Below, piece by piece: positions 1 through 11,500 of a stretch of DNA of 64,000 bases. The DNA comes from Triplophysa rosa (lineage: Eukaryota; Chordata; Actinopteri; Cypriniformes; Nemacheilidae): NCBI RefSeq assembly GCF_024868665.1, contig NC_079905.1, positions 7,108,879-7,172,878 of the forward strand, read 5' to 3'. The translations under genes were made by a program, and so were the position numbers. A model generated the notes under the pieces. That model did not search any database. It was not told where the DNA came from and worked only from the letters and a program-made list of their open reading frames with translations. Every line of letters starts with the position of its first letter. Within the stretch, counting starts at the first letter, position 1.

Positions 1-740
1 CATGATGCTTATCCAAAGCAGTTTTTTCTTGCTTACCAAGATAAATTCATCAAACTTTTGATCACTTTTTTAACACTAAATGCACAAAGGTTGTTGTAAA
101 CTTGTTTTGTATACGATGTTTTATTGATGATTCAATTACTTCCAATAGTTAATCAAAACCAGAAAACATTTATTTATTATTTATTGTAGAAACAGAATGC
201 TCACAAGGCTACATCTCTGATGTGAATCATATATTTAGAATTATTCACATTTATTAAGCATTTATAACATGTGAGTTAAAAATGGCTCACTGTTTGGCAG
301 GTATTTTTTTAGAATCCTTTTTATTTAAGCAGTTATGACTGCTTTATAATGGATTGGTAAATGAGTTATTAATCATTAATGAACACATTTGCAAATGCTT
401 TATAAAGGGAACCTTAATGTAAAGTGTTACCGATATTATATTATTAAAACTAAAGTATTTTGTTTCCTGAAATTAAATTATTATTATTTAAAAAAATGTA
501 AACTAAACAAAAATGTTAAAACAGAAATAAAATTGTTGCCACAGGAATGAATTAAAATAAGTTTAAACTGAGGCACTAAAATTATACACTGAAAATAAAA
601 TTCAACTAATATGGCAACATAGAAAAATGGTAAAATACCAAAAGCAAAGCTAAAAATCTTACTAAAATAGACATAAAAACGAAACATTTATAAATGAAAG
701 CTAATTCAAAATATAAATATATAAAATACTCATTGCACTA
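1..740. other. AT-rich intronic sequence, no gene seen
   Basis: This stretch is strongly AT-rich with only short chance ORFs. It is presumably an intron of the CFAP44 gene. A fragment ending 'gtaaagtgttacc' near 420-432 recurs at 10912-10924 next to another MITE, so part of it is repeat-derived. Confidence 0.5.
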
Positions 741-1396
741 AAGAGTCCTTAAAGAAAAAGTTAATCTCAAAATCAAAATTGTGTTATTTTTTATTTTTTA
801 CCCACATGATGTTCAACATGTTTTAAGACCTCCCAGCGTCTTCGGAACACAAATAAAGATATTTTAGGTGACATCCGAGAGATTTCCAGGCCTCCTCATA
901 GACATCATGGTTATAGTTGTCAATGTCCAGAAAAGTACTAAAAACATTGTTAAATTGGTCCATCCGCTCATAGTGGCTCAATTATTTTTTTTGAAGCGGC
1001 AACAATACTTTATGTGCTAAAAACAAACCAAAATAACGACTTTAATCTGTACATTCTCCTCTGTCCTGTCAGTCTATGGTGCGCATTCACGAGAGCACTT
1101 CGACGCGTGCGCATTCGGTTTGTACGGTTGGGCAAAAAAGTACAAGTCTTCCTCAATATCGAAGATCTTTTGTGAAGATTAGCTTATATACAGCGTGCGT
1201 CTGCTTTTAAACACAGAGCTGCGCTTCTGGGTTGTCAGTCAGAACGCCGGCATCTGCCCCCACCGAATGCGCATGTGTCGAAGTGCTCTCGTGAACGCGC
1301 ACCATCAGGAGGTCTTAAAACATATTGAACGTCATGTGGGTGAGTAAAAAACAACACAATTCTGATTTTGAGATGAACTTTTCTTTCAAAGAGGAA
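741..1396. mobile_element. Compound fold-back element upstream of first visible CFAP44 exon
   Basis: Outer arms 744-833 and 1308-1393 are inverted copies; both contain the run 'ttttaagacctcc' or its complement. A second, inner inverted pair is GC-richer: 1078-1119 and 1261-1303, sharing 'gagagcacttcga'. The element ends about 50 bp before the acceptor at 1445. It resembles a MITE or fold-back element; the family is not identified. Confidence 0.6.
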
Positions 1397-1445
1397 GCTT
1401 AAATATCAGGTTTCACCAGGGCCTGTGTGTAACATTTTTGCACAG

Positions 1446-4400
1446 CTATGCCTCTAAGCCCAGCGAGGACTATGAAGACCCTAAGGATGTGGAAGCGATT
1501 CGATTGGCTAAGGAAAAAATGGGCGACTTTAAGTTGAAAACAGCAGAAGACTTCACTGTTCCTGAACACATGAGAATGAACGGAGAGAAGAAGAGAGTGC
1601 AGCTAGTGGAACTGGAGAAGAAGGTGATCAACAAAACCCAAACTTGATCTAGAAAGAATCCGACTCAAACATGATTTGACTCATACATATGGGTATGATT
1701 TTGTGATATGTTACAGATCTACGAGAAGAAGTCTGAGATGAACGCCTGTGTGATGGCTCTGAGAGACAGTAAAGTGGAGATCATTGCTCAGCTTCATTCC
1801 CAGGTGGACCAGCTGCAGATGATTCAGCAGCGTCTGCCACCCGAGAAGCTTCGCCCATTGCCTTCTGTGCCCGTTTTGATGCCAGAAGAGATGCCCGAGA
1901 GGAAACACAGATACACCCGGGCCACTTTGGAACGTTTTGCCACCCTTAGAGCCAAAATGGTTTCCACAGGTCTGGATGAACAGCAGGAGGATGGGCGGAA
2001 TATCCTGAACCTGCTTGAACAGGAGACACAAGACCCAGAGCACGGTGCTCAGAACACACACATGAAGGATGGAGGTGTGGTGGAGACGCTTTCTCAGAGG
2101 CACGAGGAGGAACTCACAGAGCTAGAGAGGGAAGTAAGAGAAGTTGAGGAGATTAGAAATCTGCACCAGCAGGACACAATTCTTAAACAGGTGAGATGTG
2201 CATGGGCTGAAATATTGCAAATACGCCTTCTAAGTGTTCTAAATGAACCGTCTCTCTGCAGATGGAGGAGACAGTGTGGAGTTTTGACGCCGAGCTGCGC
2301 ATCTTGCGTCACGAGAAGCAGGAGTTGGACGTGTACATGAAACTGGCTGATCTTAGACACGTGACCCTGCTTGAAGAGCTGCTGCTGTTGAAGGACTTTG
2401 AGAACAGAGAGAACATTCTACAGGAGAGACTTACTAACTATATACAGGAGGAGAATGAGATTGCGGTGAGAGAGAGACGTTGCTGGTTTTATTTATGAAC
2501 ATTACAGAATTGTTTGTTAATGATTGCATGTTTGCTTGTGTCAGGCCAAGATGCGCGAGTATAAGCACCAGATGGAGGTGAAGAAGAGAGAGATCCACAA
2601 ACTTCAGGGAAAGGAGAAAACTATAGCGGCTGCCTTTCAGAACTCACTTGGGGAAAACAACAAGTTTGAGGAATTCCTTACCAGAGTGTTCAAGAAGAAG
2701 ATCAAACGGGTGAAGAAAAAGGAAACGAGTGGAAGTAAAGGTGAGCTGAGTTGAATTATTTTGATATTATACCAGAATATATGTGTGTGTGTGTGTGTGT
2801 GCGTGTGTGTGTGTGTGTGTGTGAGTGCTGTGCGTGCGTGCGTGTGTGTGTGTTTAAAAATGTACATTTGTTTGTGTAATGTAAGAATGTTATTTTGTCA
2901 GGTGGTAATGTAGAGGAAGATGATGACAGTGATGAAGACTCTGATGAAGAATCAGACAGGGATAATGATGAGGATTACGATGATTCTGAGACTGGAGCTC
3001 CGCTGGACGACAGAGTGTGCCCACCAGGTAAAATCAACATCCCCATCCCACATAAAAGCTCTGAAACTAAAAGTCACGACCTGTTTACCCGTTTTAAAAC
3101 ATACAATGGTTGATTTTATAGGAAGACAATATTTAAATCAGTATTAGAATAAGTTTTATTCGTCAAGTGTGCATATACATAAGGAATTTGTTGTGGTTAC
3201 AGGAGCTCTAAGTAGTAAATAAAATAAAATAAAACATAGACTTAAACGTAAAAACAGAGTAAATAAAAAATGTGTATACAGAAAATTACAGTAAAGTGGA
3301 ACTACTACAAGTATTGAAATATTATCATATTTAAGCCTTGCAACAAAATAAGTATAAGCTCATTTTAAGTATACTTTATAGTAAGCATATTAATATCAAT
3401 GTACTATACTTGTAAGAGTACTATTTTAGTCATACTTGTGACTAAATTGGCCCACTGTTTAGTTTCCAAAAGTATACTTGTTTCAAGTGTAACAATAGGA
3501 AACTATGGGCATTTTCCAAACGGAAGTGAGCATCCCTATGCCCTACTCCCTTTGAAGGGCTGAGCCCTTGAAGTGAACTGTTTGAAGGGTATAGGACATT
3601 ACTGTCTCTCGTGTATGCGTTTGGAACTCCCTTCACAAAGGGAATGACTGGCCAAATGTTACCTTGACAACGCCGCACTCTGAATCCAGCACTCAGTTGT
3701 CGAAAATGAAAATCTTTTTAATATTTCTTGTTGAATATTGTCTAATTATGTCTTATTTCACCTTGTTATTTCACTCCACTTGGAATTTAAAAAGAAAATA
3801 TATGATAAAGGAACAACTTAGTAGCTATTAAACATATTAAACATATTTTCCTATAAAATAATATTATTTTATACTATATTTTAACCATAATAATTCATAT
3901 TTATCACTACAAATGGCGTCCCTTTCGCGAAGGGCCCTTCAAGGGCGCATAAATGCCGTTTGGAAAATGCCCTTTATGTTTTTGTTTGCACTATAGGCTA
4001 TAAGTGATATAGTGGTATACTGAGTTTACTAGTTCAATACTTGTAGCAGTTTAGAGTTTATAAAAGTACACTTTGAAGTATACTATTGGTATACTAGTAG
4101 AAGTAGTAAAAGTATTTAATAGGCTATTCAATCAAAATAGTCAACTTCTAGCCAAGAATAATTAGAAGACTTTAGACTTTTTTTATCAGTAAGTCAGGTA
4201 TACTTCAGTGCAATTTTAAGTATATTCCTGAGAAGTACATGAAAAATGGCATTCTTATTTTTAGTTCAAAAGAATTATAGCACACTTTTTGTGACACAAA
4301 AAAACACAATTTTTTTTCTATGGTAAATTGATATGTTATTGCTAATTAGATGAATGTGAATCTCATGTCGTGTATGTGCGCATGTGTTTCAGACTGTAAT

Positions 4401-5950
4401 CCCGAGCTCTTCGAGAACACGCTGAGATTGCGTGAACGTCGTCTGGATGTTGAGGAGCAACTTCAGGAGGAGATGAAAAGCATCGACAGTTTAAAGAAGG
4501 AATGTGATACACTGGCTAAAAAAGTAAGAGAAATGCATCTTATCACCAATTCCTCCATTTCTACTCTGCCTTTCCCAGTTTGTTTGAATTTTACACCATC
4601 CTCACTAGGAGAAGATCGTGCAGAACAACCGCAAAGCAGCAGAGGGCGATATGGAGCTCATCAACCGAGAAAAGCAGCAGAAGCTTAATGAAGTGGACGT
4701 GGTGGTGCCGCTCAGACTCCATCAGGTGTGTGTGAACACAGTACATTAGTGCTCTTTGTTATGATGCTCATATTCCTCATTTAGCACCAATAGCATGTTC
4801 CTCTCGCTCTCTTTCTGAGCAGATAGAATATGTGAGTAGTGGTCGGTTGCCTGGTAAACTGGACTCTGCATTAGTGCTGAACACTGATGATCTGGAGCGT
4901 CTGCAGAAGCGCATTAAAGAGCTGCAGCAGGAGAAGACAGAACAGCGAGAGCTGTATAAACGTGCCAGACATCAACATGTGCAGCTCAGACACGACCTCA
5001 AAGACATGGAGGCCAGAATAAAGGGTCAGAGACATGCATATCCAATAATAGGAATCATATCAATGATTGTTTAAAGGGATTTTTACCCCCAAATAAAAAT
5101 TATATCATCATTTATTAACCTGTATGTCATATAAAACGTGTTTATATTTATAAATATTTTGAGAAATGTCTCAGTGGTTTTATGTCCATATAATAGAGTC
5201 AAGGGGGACCAATGTTGTTTGGTTGTAGAGTCAGAAATGCGTAGCGAGCAGCAGATGCTGATGAAGTTTGGAAAGCTGGTTGACCTTGAAGTTCTGCAGA
5301 CTCTGTCAGGCAACAGGAAGCTGGAGGAGATGAGACAGGAGATCAGAGAACAAGAAGCTAAATACATACAAGAGCTGAAACACTGGGAGGTACACAAATC
5401 ATTAGAAATGCTCGGAATAGAGCAGCTCATCTTGTTGCCTTGGTTTTGTTCATTATTGTGTGTTTTGTATACATGCACATACACGTTAGGCAAAAGTAAC
5501 AGAAGCAAGAGAGGCTCTGACTGAGATCACGCGACAGAACACAGAGAGATTGAGCAAAATGCACAGCCTGCTCAGCCAGAAAAACATATTGGATGATCAG
5601 CTCAACTCCAGACAGAGGAAGACGGTAGTTTCTCTGTGTGAATTATTTCTTATTCACCCGAACAATAAGCATCTTTAAGTCCTCATAATCCAAAAATGTG
5701 TCTGTGTTTGTTTAAGGTGAGTCAGATCCATGGCCATCATCTGGCTGACAAACAGGAACTTCAGAGGCTACATCAGATTGTGGAAGGTCAAGCACAAGAT
5801 ATAGAAGCTCTACACGATGAGATCCGTTCTCTCTCACGCAAAGACAGCATCGTTCTCCCTCCACTTGAACCTGCCCTACAGAAACACAGCCAGCACACCC
5901 ACTCTAGTGTGCTTAGGAAGCACAACCCCAGCAGCAAAGCTGTGAAATAG
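1446..5950 (+). CDS. cfap44: CFAP44 C-terminal part (eleven 3' exons, 5' part outside window)
   Basis: I assembled eleven exons with GT-AG borders and consistent phase: 1446-1623, 1717-2190, 2262-2465, 2545-2740, 2902-3027, 4393-4523, 4609-4725, 4823-5024, 5229-5389, 5490-5624 and 5717-5950, about 719 codons ending in TAG. The product is highly charged, heptad-rich coiled coil, with an Asp/Glu/Ser-rich acidic stretch in the exon at 2902-3027. Segments such as [34 protein letters not shown] and [18 protein letters not shown] look like the C-terminal coiled coil of CFAP44 (WDR52). In that family, N-terminal WD40 repeats precede this region and would lie upstream of the window. CFAP44 with CFAP43 forms the tether/tether-head that anchors inner-arm dynein f on the axoneme; human defects cause sperm flagellar malformation. 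The family call rests on remembered resemblance, so another CFAP coiled-coil protein is possible. The reading frame and splice pattern are well supported. Confidence 0.72.
2781..2852. repeat. (TG)n microsatellite with CG interruptions
   Basis: Imperfect TG dinucleotide tract, broken by 'gcgtg' units, in the CFAP44 intron between 2740 and 2902. Confidence 0.9.
3507..3972. mobile_element. MITE with 17-bp terminal inverted repeats in CFAP44 intron
   Basis: The left end GGGCATTTTCCAAACGG (3507-3523) is the exact reverse complement of the right end at 3956-3972. Subterminal copies of 'gaagggc'/'gcccttc' lie just inside each end. No transposase ORF is present. The flanking intron (about 3300-4240) is rich in 'agtatact' motifs and may be an older element into which this one inserted. 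Confidence 0.8.
5075..5220. mobile_element. Degenerate MITE fragment abutting a CFAP44 exon
   Basis: Begins 'taaagggatttttaccccc' and continues with the diagnostic interior of the AAAGGGATAGTTCACCC MITE family ('catcatttattaacctgtatg', 'gagaaatgtctcagtggttt'). It ends within about 10 bp of the acceptor at 5228. Confidence 0.55.
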
Positions 5951-6080
5951 ATCCCGACTCGCCACACACACCATAGACTTAATGCCTCTGTTTATGATTA
6001 AAAAAAATTAAATGCAATCGATGAAGTTTTTATTTGTTTTGATTATCCACTCTCAGTTAAGTTTATGTGCTTTTCAAAAC

Positions 6081-7043
6081 ACATTGGCCCTCATTCATGA
6101 AACAGGAGCAGAACGAAGTCGTTTTGACGTGCATTTTCGGATTCATGAAAATGTTCGTATTTTCAAAATGTTAGTTGGTACGAAAACAATTTACGCCTGC
6201 TCCATGCCACGTGTAAATAGTGCGTAAAACTGCACGTAACGTTCTGTATTATTTTAGACAAACTGATGACACTGCATTTTGATGCACTATGTATCCTAAT
6301 GATATTTCACGAGTTATTTCGCCCTGTCTTTTATCATTTTTTACTTTTTAACTTTAGGTAAAACGCAGAGCTCGTCACTGTCCTTTTTTACACAGCCGTC
6401 CAATCACAGTGGAAAAGAGGCAGGACAAACACTATATTGACCAACCATCATACACAACGATGGAGAAGTTAATATTATTACTGCATTTTCATATTCAGTC
6501 ATATTTTTCAAAAATAAGATACTAATAACAAGTAGGCTAACTGTTGCGGATATTCTAAATCACAGCAATCAACGCATCTCCGGAGACGCGCACTCGCGCA
6601 GAGCCTTCAAAGCGTTCTCAGGCGCCACCAACTGGTCGTTTTCAGAAGAGCACCAGGTATTATTTTAGCTGGCTAAAAACACTTTGGTGGACACAGTTTA
6701 ATTGATTAATTTATTGGTAAGCATATAGCCTATTAGTCTCTTATGCATTCATGCAATACAATGTAGCCAAACCAGAGAATGAAGTCCAGAGGAATCCAGC
6801 ATTCCTAGATACGTAATTTGCGTAGCCGTAAAATCATAGGCGGGATTATGCTAATTGTGAGTGAGCGTGCATGCGCGCCGTTTTTACGAATGATTGGAAT
6901 TCATTAACATACACACATTTGATTTGACGTTTACGAAGTATTTGTGAATCCGGAGGAAAGTTTTCGGGAAGGTCTGTTTTACGCGCAAATTACTCGGAAT
7001 TTACTCATATATTTACGAATGTTTCATGAATGAGGTCCAATGT
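6081..7043. mobile_element. Inverted-repeat DNA element (about 960 bp), intergenic
   Basis: The left end 'acattggccctcattcatga' and right end 'tcatgaatgaggtccaatgt' are reverse complements with one mismatch. Motifs such as 'catgaaaatgttcgta' and 'ttacgaatg' recur in inverted order inside. No transposase-like protein is visible, so it is probably a non-autonomous DNA transposon. Confidence 0.7.
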
Positions 7044-7179
7044 TTCTGAAGCAGCATACCACTGCAATATATACAGAAAAAATCTCTAGAAGATATATAA
7101 AACGTAATGTTATTATAACTATAAAACAAATATGAAAAATATGCAACAATAAAAACCGAAAGAATGCAAAATTGTGTCA

Positions 7180-7870
7180 CGTCCTCTTTGTGACATTCGT
7201 GGGTCTTCAGTGCCGCAGGAGCGCCAGACATGCGCAGGCATCGCCGTGTGGATGTGACGTCACGGGCATTGCGGCGATCTGAGGTTGAGAATGAAAGAAG
7301 GCGATACAGGGGGTGATGATATACAGTATGGGCCATAAAGATACACACCGGGGAATTAGGTTTAGGAGAGAATGATTTCGCTGGCAGAGGCACAAGCTGA
7401 CTGTCACTAGAATAGTTAAGATCCGACAAATCTAGGCTGGGTTCTCAAAGCGTTTGGGACAAAAGCAAACATTTTGCACCTTCATTGCAGTTCAGTTTCA
7501 CCTTCACCGTGGTCAACACTACTGAGTTGAAGAGGCACTTAATCGATCTTTGCTGAATGTTTTATCTGGATGAAGATAGATACATGGATTAAATAATTTC
7601 CGCATTGATTGGAGTCAGCTCACTTGTAAGTAACTAAATTCATTTCTATAAGTAATATGAATGGGCTAACATGATCTTGATCCATCTCTACCAAAAACAT
7701 AGCTCGTTGAAGTTTGCTGGTAAACGGTTGGAATTGTGAACCATGGTTTGTTTACGCAAGGTGAACAACAGAAGATGCGGAGTGACGTCGTGACGATACA
7801 TCCGTAGACACGCCCAGTACAAAAACGTATCACGTGATCTTTTAAAGGCAAGGCAGAGGATGATGTGGCT
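7180..7870 (+). promoter_or_regulatory. Putative TRAK1 upstream promoter region
   Basis: The sequence here is more GC- and CpG-rich than its surroundings. It carries a full palindromic CRE (TGACGTCA, 7255-7262), further CG-rich sites ('gagtgacgtcgtgacg' near 7780) and a palindromic E-box TCACGTGA (7830-7837). A possible non-coding first exon ends at a 'cacttgtaagt' donor near 7625. An ATG in good context at 7743-7745 is followed by a donor (AAG|GTGAAC) at 7760-7761. Assignment as the TRAK1 promoter is inference from position. Confidence 0.35.
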
Positions 7871-8102
7871 GTCACAGCTTCATAAAAAAGTCGATGTTTT
7901 TTGTTTTAAATGCGGTGTGTATATGTCCAATTTGTTTTGTAATATTATGATGTTAACTAAATAATTTCATAGTAGGGTATTAAAATGATTTTAAAAAATT
8001 CCGGACAATATAGAATTGACAAAACATTTGATGTATTTCAGTTGCTATCTTCAGTCAGCATGTTGGTAATGTTTACGGGAACGTCGCAACGTCGACATTT
8101 AA

Positions 8103-8390
8103 ATTAAAGGAGTAGTTTACCTTCAAAATGAAAATTCTGTCATTATTTACTCACCTTCTTCTCATTTCAAACCTGTATGACTTTCTTTCTTCTGCAGAAC
8201 ACAAAATAAGATATTTTGAAGAATGTTGTTAACAGCCCCCCATTCACTTGCATTGGTTACAACAGAAGTGAATGGTGGGCTGTGCTGTTCTGTTATCAAC
8301 ATTTTTCAAAATATCTTCTTTTGTGTTCTGCAGAAGAAAGTCATACAGGTTTGAAATGACCGGAGGGCGTGTAAATAATGACAGAATTGA
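8103..8390. mobile_element. Palindromic MITE copy (AAAGGAGTAGTTTACC family)
   Basis: The two halves are inverted copies: 'aaaatgaaaattctgtcatt' on the left against 'aataatgacagaatt' on the right, with 'ttctgcagaacacaaaa' matched by 'ttttgtgttctgcagaa'. The mirror point is near 8248. It lies between the putative TRAK1 promoter and the first supported exon. Confidence 0.8.
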
Positions 8391-8570
8391 ACACACTTGC
8401 GTTTAGGTTACATGAATACTGTTTAATCTCTTAAACTTCTGGCCTTCGTTGTACTTTCATTTGTACTGTATACTGTACAGTAAATGTTATAATCCTTGGA
8501 CCGTGATGTTTACAGAAGGGCGAGGTTGTCCATGGGACATGTTCTAGTTTCTCACTGAGAATCTGCCAAG

Positions 8571-11500
8571 CTGGACAAGTCCAGTTCTGAGTGCTCGAGA
8601 ACAGACCCCACAGAACCCGTGCAGCTCGGTCCCATCCCAGAGGAGCAGTATGTAGGCGAAGGAACCGAGGAACCCGCGTCTCTACCACTACACTCCCATT
8701 ACAGGGACGCAGAAACAATCACAGGTCAGCCTGTGTGTTTCTTTACATACATAAAAATAGAATCTTTTTTTACTCTTATTCTCTGTGTTCTAGATGTTTG
8801 TAACAGCACAGAGCTCCCTGAGGTGGAGATTATCAGCCTGTTGGAGGAGCAGTTGCCAGTCTACAGGCTGAGGGCAGATTGCGTGTACGGCTATGAGCAC
8901 GACGACTGGATCCACACGCCTCTCATCACGCCCGACACGCGCATAGACCTCACCTCCGAACAGATTGAGGAGACCCTCAACTACTTCTGTGAGTATGAGG
9001 GTGGTCATAATAAAAATATTGATTAGCTGTAATATTGTTTGTGTTGAAAAAGCCATAAATGTATTTATTATTCATTAAGGTGTGTTATCTTTGATGTTTA
9101 ATTTAATTGGTTAGAATGTTTAAACCAATCACTGCACAAGCAAGTGCCCAGGAGGTCAGACATTTTTAGGGCAGTACCGTTGTCAGTTTTGTTCAAGTGT
9201 AAATGTAGTCAGCAGTAGTCATCCATAAACTTTTTCCGGAGGTTATGGTCTAATGTTTGAGCCTTTCTATCCATGAAGTGGACAGTGTGATTTTGCTGGT
9301 TTGAGCATTTGAAGGGCTTAGATGTAAGAGAGGAACAATGTCAATTTTAAAGTGTCACCGACATAGTTTAGCCAGTAGATGGCACTGTTCCCCAGTTTTT
9401 TGTCATTGGGACGGCACTATTAAAATATTACATTTTAGGAGGACGTCATAAATGCAAGAACATATGTATTTTAAGTTATTGTTTTACAGTTATCTGTTGT
9501 TGTATATACCCAACTGTTTTGGTATATAACACTGTATTGTAACTGGTGAAAAGCATCTGCTACGTAGGCTACATATAAAAATATGTTAAAGGAAAATACC
9601 CTATACCCCAAATATCTTTGTTTGGCCATTTCTCCTAGTTCTCATTAAGTATTAAGGGGATTAGACCAGATAACCTTTTTTGCATCCTTTCCTTTTTTCA
9701 AATAAAATGGTTCTAGTTACACAACCGTTATGGATCTCCCCTTAGGGGTATCAGACATATTGATATTTAAGTCTGACGCACATGCATCAGCGTTTAAAGG
9801 ATTTTTACAGAGTTCTGAAATGGACGTGATTGTCTGGTGCATGTGCCAGTGTGGTTGTTAAATTATATTATTTGGAATAATTTACATTCTTTATAAATAA
9901 AGCAATAGATTGCTAATCTAAATAATGTCCTAGATTGCCAATTTAGTGATGTTTGTACGGTTTTAGCATCAGAAATCCTCAAATTAAATAAATAAATCAA
10001 ATTAAAAGTAACATTCTTGAAGGATTATGCTGTGTCTTTAAAGTGATAGTTCATCCAAAAATTATGTCATCATTTACTCACCCTCGTGTCATTTCCTACC
10101 TGTATAAATGACTTTGTTTTGATGAACACAGAGAAAGATGTTTGGAAGAATGTTAGTAATTTTCAGTTCCGGGACATCATTGACTACCATAGTAGGAAGA
10201 ATTAGATGGTAGGCAAAGGTGGCCGAGAACTCTTTGTTTTCCTAAATTCTTCAAAATACCTCATTATGTGTTCAACAGAACAAAAAATACAATATTTTCT
10301 TTCCTACTATGGTAGTGGATGATGTCCCAGAACTGAAAATTGCTAACATTCTTCCAAATATCTTTCTCTGTGTTCATCAGAACAAAGTCATTTATACAGA
10401 TTAGAAACAAACTGAGGGCGAGTAAATGTTGACAGATTTTTTATTTTTTGGATGAACTATCCCTTTTAGAGACTGGCTTATGTTAAAGCAAGACTAAAGA
10501 GATAGAAGTTGATATTGAGCACATAGGAAATACCTTTAAAATAATTACAATCATTTAAAATAATAATAAAATAATTACAAGCATTTGAGGTAAAAAAGAC
10601 AAAAAGTCAGTTTTCAAACTGTTTTTCAAACTATTGGTGCTATTTGTTAACAGTAGTAAATACATTAGCTAACAATGAACAATTTAGTTTCTCAGTATTT
10701 ATTAATCCTTGTTAATGTTAGATCATGTCAATACAGTTATTCACGTTAATTCATGGTAAATTAATTTATGTTAACAGTGACAATGTTGGATTTTAATAGT
10801 GTATTAGTAAATGTTGAAATAAACATGAACTAACATTAATAAATGCTGTATTAGTATTGTTAGTTCATTTTAGCTAATGCATTAACTAATTGTTAACAAA
10901 TAGCACCTTATTGTAAAGTGTTACCAATGTATCTATTTAAAATTCACCCATATCAAATGTAATATAATAAACTAATAAGATGTCTAACATTATAAGACAT
11001 ATGTTTATTCTTATCTTCTTCTATATATATATATAAAGACAAATGTGATGTGGACTGAAAATGTCACTACACTGCACACTAGTAGGAATGACCCATAAAC
11101 AAATACTGTACAGATTATAGTCTAGAGAGCGTCCTTTAGATTTGACCTTGTGTTATCAATACCATCCGAACTACCTTCATGTTCCACGTGCCCCCAACCT
11201 CTCTTTCTCTCATTCCCTCCCACAGTCTCTCTCTTTCATCGTAGTGTTAAATATAGGCATTCTACTCTTGTTGCTGCAACTGACCACACTCACATCATCC
11301 CGTACCTTCAGCAGAAAACTGTAGTGCTTTCGTTTGGTTTGGTCCTGTCCTCTCTGCCGGGTGAGTTAGAGAGGATGCACAAGATCATGGGAGCAGAAGA
11401 TTTAGAGCTGGAGTGGTGCTATGAGCAGTGTGTCGATGGTAAAACATCAGTGTGTGTGTGTGTGTGGACTGATGGAATTCTGTCACTTTTTGAGGTTATT

